Shown: positions 1-8,114 of the stretch, piece after piece
How positions within the stretch are numbered: position 1 is the stretch's first letter
How the letters are laid out: every line of letters starts with the position of its first letter
Source of the DNA: AP-15 sp963747735
GTDB taxonomy: Bacteria; Pseudomonadota; Alphaproteobacteria; ATCC43930; CGMCC-115725
Length of the DNA stretch: 64,000 bases
Assembly: GCA_963747735.1 (NCBI GenBank)
Contig: CAVVGE010000025.1
Span: forward strand, 1 to 64,000
Direction of reading: 5' to 3'
Translations under genes and position numbers: made by a program
Notes under the pieces: model-generated
Told to the model about the DNA's origin: nothing
Databases searched by the model: none
What the model saw: the letters and a program-made list of their open reading frames with translations, nothing else

Positions 1-73
1 GATATCCCTGTCCGGCTGCTGTGGGGACGCGCACCGGCGAGGTTGGACTGCGAGCGCGCCGGCTGAATATTCC

Positions 74-841
74 TCACAGCGCGGTCATGCCGCCGTCCAC
101 GAACAGCAGGGCGCCGGTGACGTAGGAGGCATCGTCGGAGGCCAAAAACAGGATCGCGGCGGCGACCTCCTCGGCCCTGCCCGGGCGCTTCAGCATGGTG
201 CCTTGCGCGGCCCTGGCGTTGTACTGCTCGACGGTCTCGCCGGAAGCGGCGATGCGGCGCTGATGGAACGGCGTGAAGATCGGGCCGGGGCCGACGGCGT
301 TCACCCGAATGCCCTCCGGCGAGTGGTCGGCGGCGAGCGCCCGCGTCAAACCCGCGATCGCGGCCTTGGTGGTGTCGTACTGCAGGTTGCCGCCGCCTGC
401 GACGACGGACCGTACGGAGGCGGTGTTGACGATGGCGCCGCCGTTGTTGCGGCGCATCAGCGGAACCGCCGCCTTGGCACAGAAGACGTAGCTCATCAGG
501 TTGACGCTGAGGATCTCGTTCCAGCTCGCGGCACTCGCCTCCTCGACCTTCTCGTATTTGCGGATGCCGGCATTGTTGACGAGGATGTCGAGACGCCCGA
601 ACTTTTGCGCGGCACCGTTGACGAAGGCGAGGCATGCGGCCTCGGTGCCAACGTCAGCCTGCGTGAAGGCGACCTTGGCGCCGGCGGTCTCGAGCTCGGC
701 CGCCACGCGCCGGCCGCGCTCGCCGTCCCGATCGCAGAATGCCACGCTCGCGCCCTCGGCGACGAAACGCCTGACCGTCGCCTCGCCGATCCCTGATGCC
801 CCGCCCGTCACCGCCGCAACCTTGCCGTCGAGCCTTCCCAT
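74..841 (-). CDS. SDR family NAD(P)-dependent oxidoreductase
   Basis: This is a classical short-chain dehydrogenase of 255 residues. It shows the N-terminal dinucleotide-binding TGGASGIG motif, the NNAG motif, the catalytic Ser in TASVRS and the YDTTK catalytic Tyr/Lys pair, and it ends with the usual VDGGMTAL tail. The substrate cannot be told; relatives act on sugars, steroids or 3-oxoacyl groups. I chose the ATG at 841 because AAAGG lies 8 nt before it; the in-frame GTG at 850 overlaps that ribosome binding site. It is divergent from the membrane protein to its right, with about 290 nt between them. Confidence 0.9.
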   Translation of the reverse strand: MGRLDGKVAAVTGGASGIGEATVRRFVAEGASVAFCDRDGERGRRVAAELETAGAKVAFTQADVGTEAACLAFVNGAAQKFGRLDILVNNAGIRKYEKVEEASAASWNEILSVNLMSYVFCAKAAVPLMRRNNGGAIVNTASVRSVVAGGGNLQYDTTKAAIAGLTRALAADHSPEGIRVNAVGPGPIFTPFHQRRIAASGETVEQYNARAAQGTMLKRPGRAEEVAAAILFLASDDASYVTGALLFVDGGMTAL

Positions 842-1135
842 GTTCGCCACCTTTCATTGCATTGCGAAACCCGCATCCACGATACGTCGGTATCCGATCC
901 GGCGGGCACCGCCTTGTTGGCCCGGCCTGGGTGCCCGACCTTAGACCCGGTGTTTGCCACATGCTCGCCACCAGCTCCTCGCCCTCGCCGCAGCGCTCGA
1001 GCTGGCGCCCTGCACGTTCGATCTGCACTCCAGCTTCGCCCGCACCGGCGCCCGGCACGGCCTTGGTTAACCGAATCGACACCCGTTCTGGGCAAATTTC
1101 CAGCTTTTTGCATAACGGGTGGCTGAAGGATGCCG

Positions 1136-2830
1136 ATGCCAAAGCTGACGCGCGCTGCGAGCAAGGCCGGCAAGGCCGCCGGTCCGGCACCGGCTATTCG
1201 CCCGGCGCTGTATGCGATCGCCGGCGCGCTGACGCTGTCCCCCTTGCTGTGGGCGCGGGTCCCGGCGCTCGTCGACTATCCCAATCACCTCGCGCGCGCA
1301 TGGATCCTGGTCCACGCGGCAGAGATCCCGGCGTTGGCCGGCAATTACAGTGTCCATTGGCGCATCTTGCCCGACCTCGCGATGGACGGCGTGGTCTCGG
1401 CCCTCGCCTACCTCGTTCCGGTCGAGCTCGCCGGCCGCATCTTCGTTGCGCTGACCATGGTGGCATTGGTCGGTGGCACGCTCGCCTTGCACCGCGTCCT
1501 GCACGGTCGCGTCGGGCTTTGGCCGCTGTGCTCGATGCTGTTCGTATACAACGCCGTTCTGTTCTGGGGCTTTGTCAGCTGCCTGTTTGCGGTCGGCGTC
1601 TACCTGCTCGTGTTCAGCGGCTGGATCGCCACGCGCCATTGGCGCATCGGCGTCCGGCTGGCGCTGTTTTCGCTCGCTGCCAGCCTGCTGTTCTTGCTGC
1701 ATCTGTTTGCCTTTGGCCTCTACGGCTTGTCGATGGCGGCTTATGAGCTGCAAGCCCGGCTCGGACGAAACCAGCCGTCTTTCCGCAGCCTGACGGGATG
1801 GATGGCGACCTGGCTGCAGCTGCTTCCGGGACTAGCGCTGTGGCGCGCGAGCCTGGCGCATGCCGGGTCGACGCTGACGGTCTATGGTGGCGTTGCGCCG
1901 AAGCTTTATGCGCTCTTCTCACCATTCGATTTTGGTGTCGCACCGGCGCCGCTCGATTGGCTCGTCGCTATCGTGGCCTGTCTCGGGCTGATCCTTGCGA
2001 TCGCCACGCGGACGATCCGGCTCGCACCGGAAATGCGGCTGCCGCTGGCAGCGATGGCGGTCGGCGCTGTGCTGATGCCCAACCGCATGAGCGGGGCGTG
2101 GGGCGCCGACCTCAGGTTGCCGGTCACTCTGCCCTTCGTCGTCATCGCCAGCACCAGCCTGGAAATTTCCCGCCGATCGGCCGCCGGGATTGCGGTGGGC
2201 GCCGGCGCGGCCCTGCTGGTGCTGAGGGTCTGGTCGGTATCGCAGAGCTGGCGCGACTACGACCGCTGGTTCACCGAGTTCAGGACTGCTGCCGCGATCG
2301 TTCCGCCCGGCTCGCGGCTGCTGGTCGCCGAGGTGCCGGCATCGATGGCCGCCCGTCGCCTGCCCGGCGTGCCGGCTTTTCTTGCGCGGATGCAGCCGGC
2401 GGTATTCACCCATATGGCCGCACTCGCGGTGATCGACCGGGCAGTGTTTTTTCCGTACATCTTCACCGGGTGGACGACGATCGACGTGGCTGCGCGCAAC
2501 ACGCCGATATCACAGAAGGAAGGGCAGCCGGCGACGCTGAAGGAGCTGGTGCAGAGCGAAGACGGATCGGCTGCATTCCAAGCAAATGCGATCGGTGAGC
2601 TGCCTTATTGGCGCAATTGGCGGCAGGCTTTCGATTTTGCCTTGGTGATCGATTTCGGGCGGCCGCCGCAATCGGTGCCCCGGGGGATGCGCCCGGTGCG
2701 GAGCGGGAGCTTTTTCGGGCTCTATCGTATCACCAGCGCGCAGCACCCGGCACCGGTTCGGCAATCTGACGCGGCGGCAAAATCGCTGCCGCTCGGCGAC
2801 GCAGCACGATTGCCGCAGCCGGCCCGGTGA
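1136..2830 (+). CDS. Polytopic membrane protein, function unknown
   Basis: This protein of about 564 residues has a basic N-terminus and then roughly ten hydrophobic segments up to about residue 380, followed by a soluble C-terminal region. An early segment reads VDYPNHLARAW; such a DYPNHLAR loop occurs in uncharacterised glycosyltransferase-like membrane proteins, so a role in cell-surface polysaccharide is conceivable but not shown. Two ATGs (1130 and 1136) are possible; AAGG sits at a better distance from the second. No recognisable catalytic motif was found. It stands alone, divergent from the SDR gene to its left. Confidence 0.75.
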   Translation: MPKLTRAASKAGKAAGPAPAIRPALYAIAGALTLSPLLWARVPALVDYPNHLARAWILVHAAEIPALAGNYSVHWRILPDLAMDGVVSALAYLVPVELAGRIFVALTMVALVGGTLALHRVLHGRVGLWPLCSMLFVYNAVLFWGFVSCLFAVGVYLLVFSGWIATRHWRIGVRLALFSLAASLLFLLHLFAFGLYGLSMAAYELQARLGRNQPSFRSLTGWMATWLQLLPGLALWRASLAHAGSTLTVYGGVAPKLYALFSPFDFGVAPAPLDWLVAIVACLGLILAIATRTIRLAPEMRLPLAAMAVGAVLMPNRMSGAWGADLRLPVTLPFVVIASTSLEISRRSAAGIAVGAGAALLVLRVWSVSQSWRDYDRWFTEFRTAAAIVPPGSRLLVAEVPASMAARRLPGVPAFLARMQPAVFTHMAALAVIDRAVFFPYIFTGWTTIDVAARNTPISQKEGQPATLKELVQSEDGSAAFQANAIGELPYWRNWRQAFDFALVIDFGRPPQSVPRGMRPVRSGSFFGLYRITSAQHPAPVRQSDAAAKSLPLGDAARLPQPAR

Positions 2831-3067
2831 ACCGAGCGGCACAATCGCGCCGACCAGGACATGCCGAGCCTGGGCGAGCCCGGATCGGCAATTCTCGGAG
2901 CGATCGCGGCACGACAAAGGCGGCACCGAAAGTCTCGTGTTCCGGTGAAGGGCGGCCGTTCGCAGTGTCGATGTCGCGGTGTTGCCGCGGAGAAATGCCG
3001 GGGCGGGCTCGACGCGACGCCGAGACGATAATATTCATCCCTATTCGCGACGCGATGGAGGTCCGGC

Positions 3068-3955
3068 ATGCCCGGCTTTGCTCACCCCGAATTTCTGATC
3101 GACACCGAAACGCTCGAACGACGGCTCGGCGAGCGGCACCTGCGCATCTTCGATTGCACGACGCATCTGATCCCGGACCCGAAAACCACCTACCAGGTCG
3201 TGCCGGGGCGGGCCGATTTTGAAAAGGCTCATATTCCCGGCGCGCAATTTGTCGATGTGCAGGGCGACTTGTCGGACAACAGTCATCGCTTTCGCTTTAT
3301 GCGGCCCGCGGCAGACGCGTTCGCCGCGGCGATGGGCCGCCTCGGCGTCGGTGACGGAGCCGAGATCGTGACCTACAGCGCGACGTCGGCGCAATGGGCG
3401 ACGCGGGTGTGGTGGCTGCTGCGCAGCTTTGGCTTCGACAATGCGGCGGTGCTCGACGGCGGCTGGCAAAAATGGAGCCGGGAGGGACGGCCGGTCGAAA
3501 CCGGGCCGGTGCAGCCCCCTCCCCCGGCGCAGTTTGCGGTGCGCGCCGAGCGGCCGCTGATGGTCGGCAAGGCGGAGGTGCTCGCCGCCATCGGCAACGG
3601 TGCCATCTGCACCTTGAACGCGCTGTCGGCCGCGCAGCATGCCGGCAGCGGCGGCAACAGCTATGGCCGGACGGGCCGCATCAAAGGCAGCGTCAACCTG
3701 CCGGCGGCGCATCTGCTCGACCCGGCGACCGGAGCCTTTCTGCCTGCGGATGAGCTGCGCCGGCGCTTTGCCGCGGTCGGCGCGTTCGACCGCGAGGTCA
3801 TCAGCTATTGCGGTGGCGGGATCGCGGCGAGCGCCGATGCCTTTGCCCTCGTCATGCTCGGCCACGAGAACGTCAAGCTTTACGACGCCTCGATGAGCGA
3901 GTGGGCGAACGACCCGTCCCTGCCAATGGAGACCGGGCCGATGGAGACCGGCTGA
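3068..3955 (+). CDS. Sulfurtransferase, tandem rhodanese domains
   Basis: The 295-residue protein has the two-domain layout of thiosulfate or 3-mercaptopyruvate sulfurtransferases. The N-terminal inactive domain carries the HIPGAQFVD-type signature (about residues 58-66), and the C-terminal domain carries the active-site cysteine in SYCGGGIAA. The CGGG loop resembles mercaptopyruvate sulfurtransferases more than the CRxGxR loop of thiosulfate enzymes, so the sulfur donor is uncertain. A GGAGG site lies 6 nt before the ATG. Its TGA overlaps the ATG of the following GNAT gene (TGATG), so the two are translationally coupled. The last residues contain a short GPMETG duplication. Confidence 0.9.
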   Translation: MPGFAHPEFLIDTETLERRLGERHLRIFDCTTHLIPDPKTTYQVVPGRADFEKAHIPGAQFVDVQGDLSDNSHRFRFMRPAADAFAAAMGRLGVGDGAEIVTYSATSAQWATRVWWLLRSFGFDNAAVLDGGWQKWSREGRPVETGPVQPPPPAQFAVRAERPLMVGKAEVLAAIGNGAICTLNALSAAQHAGSGGNSYGRTGRIKGSVNLPAAHLLDPATGAFLPADELRRRFAAVGAFDREVISYCGGGIAASADAFALVMLGHENVKLYDASMSEWANDPSLPMETGPMETG

Positions 3956-4422
3956 TGGCGGCCAGCGAACAAGCCCCGGAGCTGGTCTTGAGCGATATGC
4001 CCGAGGCCGCGGCCGAGGCGGTGATCCGCGACGGGCTCGGCGCCTACAATTTTTCGAAGGCGGGCTATCGCGACCAGAAGCCGCTCGCGGTCTTTGTCAC
4101 CGACCCGGAGAATGGCGAGGTCGTCGGCGGGCTCATCGGCCGCACCTCCTACGGCCTCCTCTACATCGATCGCTTTTTTCTGCCCGAAGGGCTGCGCCGG
4201 CAGGGGCTCGGCAGCCGGGTGCTGAAAGCGGCCGAGGAGGAGGGGGCGCGGCGCGGCTGCACGCGGGCGATCCTGTCGACCCTGTCGTTCCAGGCCCCTG
4301 GCTTTTACGAGCGTCAGGGCTGGCAGGTGCTCGGCCGCATCGACTGCGACCCGCCCGGCCACACCCGCTTCAGCATGACCAAGCGGCTGGTGCCGCACCG
4401 CGGCTGGATCGCCCCTTCCTGA
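3955..4422 (+). CDS. GNAT family N-acetyltransferase
   Basis: This is a 155-residue acetyltransferase. The acetyl-CoA-binding motif A is visible as LPEGLRRQGLGSRVL (about residues 75-89), preceded by the central strand LLYIDRFFL and followed by FYERQGW near the C-terminus. This arrangement is typical of small-molecule or protein GNATs whose acceptor cannot be predicted. Its ATG overlaps the stop of the upstream rhodanese gene, so the two are probably co-expressed and may share a sulfur or redox-related role, which is inference only. Confidence 0.88.
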   Translation: MAASEQAPELVLSDMPEAAAEAVIRDGLGAYNFSKAGYRDQKPLAVFVTDPENGEVVGGLIGRTSYGLLYIDRFFLPEGLRRQGLGSRVLKAAEEEGARRGCTRAILSTLSFQAPGFYERQGWQVLGRIDCDPPGHTRFSMTKRLVPHRGWIAPS

Positions 4423-4446
4423 GAGCGCGCGCCCGGCCCGACGCCC

Positions 4447-4731
4447 TCATCGACGCGCGTGCAGCAGAATCTGGGTCGCCGCCCAGATCACACCGGCGAG
4501 CGTTCCTGTAATAGCGATGAAAGCGGCGATCCCGACGCCGATCCCCCATTTGATCAACCGCAGCTCGACCTCGGCCAGGTCGGTTTTTGTGGCGACATTG
4601 GAAAGGTCGAGATCCTGCGCCAGCCGCACCGCACGGGTGACCGCCTCGGCCTGTGCGTCGGTGAAGCCCGACGCCTTCAGCTCGTTGACGAGCTCATGCG
4701 TGTCGAGCGTGCTGATCATCGCGCACGGCAA
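4447..4731 (-). CDS. DUF1640-like coiled-coil protein with C-terminal membrane anchor
   Basis: This small protein of 94 residues matches the DUF1640/CCDC90-like pattern: an N-terminal DTHELVNELKASGFTDAQAE segment, a helical region with VATKTDLAEVELRL, and one C-terminal hydrophobic helix (about residues 65-88). The family is widespread in alphaproteobacteria and resembles regulators of the mitochondrial calcium uniporter, but bacterial function is unknown. Methionine 5 is an alternative start. It lies between the GNAT gene and an era remnant, all in a region that looks rearranged. Confidence 0.75.
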   Translation of the reverse strand: MPCAMISTLDTHELVNELKASGFTDAQAEAVTRAVRLAQDLDLSNVATKTDLAEVELRLIKWGIGVGIAAFIAITGTLAGVIWAATQILLHARR

Positions 4732-4773
4732 GGTGACGATATCGACGGCGCAGAGGTAGTCTCAAGCGGCGTT

Positions 4774-5004
4774 TCAGGCGTTGTAGTCGAGGCCGAGGGC
4801 GGCGAAGCGCTCGCGGTCCTCGCCCCAGTTCTGGCGCACCTTGACAAAGAGGAAGAGGTGCACGCGCCGGCCGAGCATATGCTCGAGCTCGGCGCGGGCA
4901 CGGCTCCCGATCGACTTGATCCGCTGACCGCCGTCGCCGAGCACGATCGCGCGCTGGCTCGGCCGCTCGACATAGATCACCTGCTCGATGCGCGCGCTGC
5001 CGTC
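4774..5004 (-). pseudogene. era: Remnant of GTPase Era: C-terminal KH domain only
   Basis: About 75 codons read DGSARIEQVIYVERPSQR and continue through IVLGDGGQRIKSIG to the stop at 4774. This is the KH (RNA-binding) domain that ends Era, the GTPase that binds the 3' end of 16S rRNA. The G domain is absent: upstream of DGS the homology stops and an in-frame stop occurs at 5026-5028. The break lies next to the sequence GGGGACAGTTTACTTATT at 5013-5030. Since Era is normally essential or important, a complete copy should exist elsewhere. A GTG at 4980 could in principle start a KH-only peptide of 68 residues. Confidence 0.85.
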
Positions 5005-5067
5005 GGGGTTTCGGGGACAGTTTACTTATTGGCCTGACCGCGCTGCACGCGCGGCGCTCCGCGCGGC

Positions 5068-5622
5068 TCAAGCCTCGGGCTCGCGATCCTCGCTCGATAC
5101 CGCGGCGAGAAACCGCGGCAAATCGGACCAGCCATAGCCGACCGCGGCAACCGCGCTGCCGCCGACCGGCAACGCCTTGCCAGTGACCTGGCGGCCGCCG
5201 AGCCGCTCGTAAAAAAACCGGGACGGGTTGTCGCGCAGCACCCAGATGATCGCCGAGCCGCGTCCGGCTGCGACGAGCCGCCGGAACAGCGCGAGCAGCA
5301 GGCGCCGACCGATCCCCCGGTTCTGCCAATCCGGTCCGACATAGAGCGTGAACACCTCGCCGGCAAAGCCGCGGTCGCCGCGCGCCGGTCCGCAGCTGCC
5401 AAAACCCAAAATGCCGCCGCCGGCGTCGGCCGCCACCCGCACGTCGCGCGGCTCGGCGGCGATGACACCGCGCCAGCCGGCCTCGCGCCGACGCTCGGAG
5501 AGCCCGACGAGATAAGGGGTGGACAGCACTCCGGCATAGGTTGTCCGCCAGGTCTCGACATCGAGCCTGGCGATCGCGCCTGCATCCTCCGGGCGGGCGG
5601 GCCGGATCGTGACCTCGTCCAT
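5068..5622 (-). CDS. GNAT family N-acetyltransferase
   Basis: This 184-residue protein has a GNAT fold. It begins VTIRPARPEDAGAIARLDV and has the acetyl-CoA pyrophosphate-binding loop in VGPDWQNRGIGRRLLLAL (about residues 97-114) and FFYERLGG further on. The WRTTYAGVL segment is common in a broad class of acetyltransferases often annotated as acting on amino groups of antibiotics or proteins; the acceptor is unknown here. It is a single gene, divergent from the DinB-like gene to its right, and lies just upstream of the era remnant. Confidence 0.88.
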   Translation of the reverse strand: MDEVTIRPARPEDAGAIARLDVETWRTTYAGVLSTPYLVGLSERRREAGWRGVIAAEPRDVRVAADAGGGILGFGSCGPARGDRGFAGEVFTLYVGPDWQNRGIGRRLLLALFRRLVAAGRGSAIIWVLRDNPSRFFYERLGGRQVTGKALPVGGSAVAAVGYGWSDLPRFLAAVSSEDREPEA

Positions 5623-5725
5623 GCGCCTTATTCTGCCCGGTTTCCCGCGCCGGTGGGAGTGTCATGCAAAGCGCCGGCGTTTGCTGTAGCATCGAGGCCA
5701 TTGCAGCTGCACCGCGAGTGCGAGC

Positions 5726-6229
5726 ATGCCGAGCGAATATTTTGTGACCTGGGCGGGCTATAATGCTTGGGCCAATCGCCGGCTCTATCAGGCCTGCGCG
5801 ACCCTCGCCGAGGCCGATTATCTCAGGCCGCGCGCCGGCGCCTTCGGCTCGCTGCACGCGCTCTTGAACCACGTCCTTGTCACCGACCGCATCTGGATCG
5901 CGCGGATCGACGGCCGCACCGTGCCGACCCTCCGGCTCGACCAGGTGCTTTATGCCGACCTCGTCGCGCTCAAGGTCGCACGCGCCGCCGAGGACGAGCG
6001 CCTCCGTCACCTGGTCGCCGGGCTGTCCGCGACGCGCCTGCACGAGCCGCTCGCCTGGCGCGATGCTGCGGGCGAGCGGCGCAGCGCGCCTCTCGCCCTC
6101 GTCCTCGGGCACCTCTTTAATCATCAGACGCATCATCGCGGCGCGGCGCAGGCGCTGTTGTCGCAGGCCGGCGTTTCGGCGCCCCCGCTCGATCTGACCG
6201 CTTTCCTGCGCGAAACGGCTGCGGCATAA
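5726..6229 (+). CDS. DinB family protein
   Basis: This 167-residue four-helix protein belongs to the DinB/YfiT-like family, whose members bind a divalent metal through three histidines and include bacillithiol- or mycothiol-dependent transferases. Candidate metal ligands are the His in LLNHVLVTDRIW (about residue 50) and the two in FNHQTHHRG (about residues 132-136). In proteobacteria the function of these proteins is mostly unknown, and in spite of the name there is no link to DNA polymerase IV. It is followed 40 nt later by the IalB-like gene on the same strand. Confidence 0.88.
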   Translation: MPSEYFVTWAGYNAWANRRLYQACATLAEADYLRPRAGAFGSLHALLNHVLVTDRIWIARIDGRTVPTLRLDQVLYADLVALKVARAAEDERLRHLVAGLSATRLHEPLAWRDAAGERRSAPLALVLGHLFNHQTHHRGAAQALLSQAGVSAPPLDLTAFLRETAAA

Positions 6230-6269
6230 GGCGGGCGCAGGAGCCATCGAACTTTTAGGGGTCATCGGA

Positions 6270-6830
6270 ATGTTTCGGCCAGCCGGAATCGGGGTGCTGT
6301 TGTTGCTGCCGCTGCTCGCCTTGCCGGGCCACGCCCAAACCGTAAAGAAGGCGCCGGCCAAGCATCCGGTCGCCACGACGAGCCCGACCCGGCGGCTCGG
6401 CGTGGCCGACGGCTGGAGCGCTTACACCTATCGCGAGAAATCCGGACAGGTTTGCTATGTTGCCGCCGATCCGCGCAAGACCGAGCCGGCGAATATGAAG
6501 CGCAAGCCGGCGAGCGCGATGGTCACTCACCGGCCGCAAGAAAACGTCACCAATGTCGTCAGCTTTGTCGTCGGCTATCCGTTGAAGGACGGCAGCGATG
6601 CCGCGCTCGACATCGACGGGACGAAATTCGATCTCTTCACCAAGAGCGATACCGCCTGGTCACGGACCGCCGACATCGACAAGACGATCGTCGAGGCGAT
6701 GGCCAAAGGAAAGCAGGCGGTGATCAAGGCGACACCGCAAAAGGGTGCCCCGACCACCGACACCTATTCGCTCGCCGGCTTTGGCAAAGCCTTGGCGCTG
6801 ATCGACAAGGCCTGCGGGATCAAGCGCTGA
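6270..6830 (+). CDS. Invasion-associated locus B (IalB)-like secreted protein
   Basis: The 186-residue protein begins with a signal peptide (FRPAGIGVLLLLPLLALPGHA, cleavage near residue 22) and then shows the IalB pattern: GWSAYTYREKSGQVCY, a VTHRP segment, VSFVVGYPLKDGSD, the KFDLFTKSDTAW block and the closing TDTYSLAGFGKAL..IDKACG. Two cysteines (about residues 63 and 183) may form a disulphide. IalB was named from Bartonella, but homologues are common in free-living alphaproteobacteria and are periplasmic proteins of unclear role. It lies immediately before rlmN and argG, an arrangement seen in other alphaproteobacteria. Confidence 0.88.
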   Translation: MFRPAGIGVLLLLPLLALPGHAQTVKKAPAKHPVATTSPTRRLGVADGWSAYTYREKSGQVCYVAADPRKTEPANMKRKPASAMVTHRPQENVTNVVSFVVGYPLKDGSDAALDIDGTKFDLFTKSDTAWSRTADIDKTIVEAMAKGKQAVIKATPQKGAPTTDTYSLAGFGKALALIDKACGIKR

Positions 6831-6876
6831 TGGTGTGTGCCCAAAGCTTTCTGCGGCGGCATTGCCCCCACCCTAA

Positions 6877-6936
6877 CCCTCCCCCGCAAGCAGGGGAGGG
6901 GAGCTGCATTATCCCTCCCCCGCATGCGGGGGAGGG
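6877..6936. repeat. Pair of GC-rich palindromes (REP-like)
   Basis: Two 24-nt palindromes, at 6877-6900 and 6913-6936, each have CCCTCCCC and GGGGAGGG arms with 8-nt centres. The block as a whole is an imperfect inverted repeat flanked by CACCCTAA and GAGGGTG. Such paired palindromes are scattered between genes in many alphaproteobacteria. Here they separate the IalB-like gene from rlmN and could end or slow transcription. Confidence 0.8.
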
Positions 6937-6996
6937 AGTGGGAGAGGGTGACACGGGTGTGCGGCAATATTGCTGCCGGCGATCACGAGCCCCCAT

Positions 6997-8097
6997 ATGC
7001 CGGACATGATGCGCAATCTCGTCGGGCTCGGCCGTGACGCGCTTGCCGCCGAGATGGCGGAATTCGGCGCCGAGCCGTTTCGCGCGCGCCAGCTGTGGCA
7101 TTGGATCTATCATCGCGGCGCTGCCGATTTTCCGCAGATGACCTCGCTGTCGAAGGCGTTCCGCGACCGCCTCGCCGAAAACTACGAGCTGCGCCGGCCG
7201 GCGGTGCCGCACAGCCTCGCCTCGGCCGACGGCACGCGCAAATGGCTCGTGCGCTTTGCCGACGGGCAGGAGGTCGAGACCGTCCATATCCCCGAGGAGG
7301 ACCGCGGCACCTTGTGCGTCTCCGCGCAGGTCGGCTGCACCCTCAGCTGCACCTTCTGCCATACCGGGACCCAGCGCCTGGTGCGCAACCTCGGCCCGGC
7401 GGAGATCATCGGTCAGGTCATGGTGGCGCGCGACGCGCTCGGCGAATGGCCGTCGCCACGGGAAGACCGGCAGCTGACCAATATCGTGCTGATGGGGATG
7501 GGCGAGCCGCTCTACAATTACGAGAATGTCGCGGCGGCGGTGAAGATCATCCTCGACCCCGAGGGGCTGTCGATCTCGCGCCGCAAGATCACCTTGTCGA
7601 CCGCCGGTGTGGTGCCGGTGATCACGCGCTGCGGCGCCGAGCTCGGTGTCAACCTCGCGGTGTCGCTGCACGCGGTGCGCGACGATGTCCGCGACCGGCT
7701 CGTCCCGCTCAACCGCAAATATCCGATCGCCGAATTGCTCGCCGCCTGCAGCACCTATCCGGGGGCGAGCAACGCGCGCCGCATCACCTTCGAATACGTC
7801 ATGCTGAAAGGCGTCAACGACAGCCCGGCCGACGCGCGCGAATTGGTGCGGCTGATTGCCGGCATCCCGGCCAAGGTCAATCTGATCCCGTTCAACCCGT
7901 GGCCCGGCGCCCCCTACGAATGCTCGAGCGAGGCGGCGATCGCGGCGTTTTCCGACATCGTCTTCGCCGCCGGCTATTCGGCCCCGGTGCGCACCCCGCG
8001 CGGCCGCGATATCCTCGCCGCCTGCGGCCAGCTCAAATCGGCGAGTGTGCGGCAGCACCAGCCTGCGCGCGACCGGACGGCGTTGCCCGCCGCCTGA
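6997..8097 (+). CDS. rlmN: 23S rRNA (adenine(2503)-C(2))-methyltransferase RlmN
   Basis: This radical SAM enzyme methylates C2 of A2503 in 23S rRNA (and A37 of some tRNAs). The [4Fe-4S] cluster motif is CTLSCTFC (first Cys near residue 114), the N-terminal FRARQLWHWIYHRG helix is typical, and the C-terminal cysteine that forms the covalent RNA intermediate is in AACGQLK. It is about 366 residues long from the ATG at 6997; a TTG at 6970 is an alternative but less likely start. Genes for a hydrolase and argG follow closely on the same strand. Confidence 0.95.
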   Translation: MPDMMRNLVGLGRDALAAEMAEFGAEPFRARQLWHWIYHRGAADFPQMTSLSKAFRDRLAENYELRRPAVPHSLASADGTRKWLVRFADGQEVETVHIPEEDRGTLCVSAQVGCTLSCTFCHTGTQRLVRNLGPAEIIGQVMVARDALGEWPSPREDRQLTNIVLMGMGEPLYNYENVAAAVKIILDPEGLSISRRKITLSTAGVVPVITRCGAELGVNLAVSLHAVRDDVRDRLVPLNRKYPIAELLAACSTYPGASNARRITFEYVMLKGVNDSPADARELVRLIAGIPAKVNLIPFNPWPGAPYECSSEAAIAAFSDIVFAAGYSAPVRTPRGRDILAACGQLKSASVRQHQPARDRTALPAA

Positions 8098-8114
8098 TCG
8101 TTATCGCCATCCCC

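Noticed and set aside
1..66. Open frame ending in TGA at the left edge (DIPVRLLWGRAPARL)
   Set aside because: It resembles an alpha/beta hydrolase end only faintly, is just 21 codons and cannot be judged without upstream sequence.
7095..8094. Long plus-strand frame that runs through rlmN into the hydrolase gene
   Set aside because: The part within rlmN is out of frame with the conserved enzyme and has Arg/Ala-rich shadow composition; only the hydrolase part after 8097 is real.
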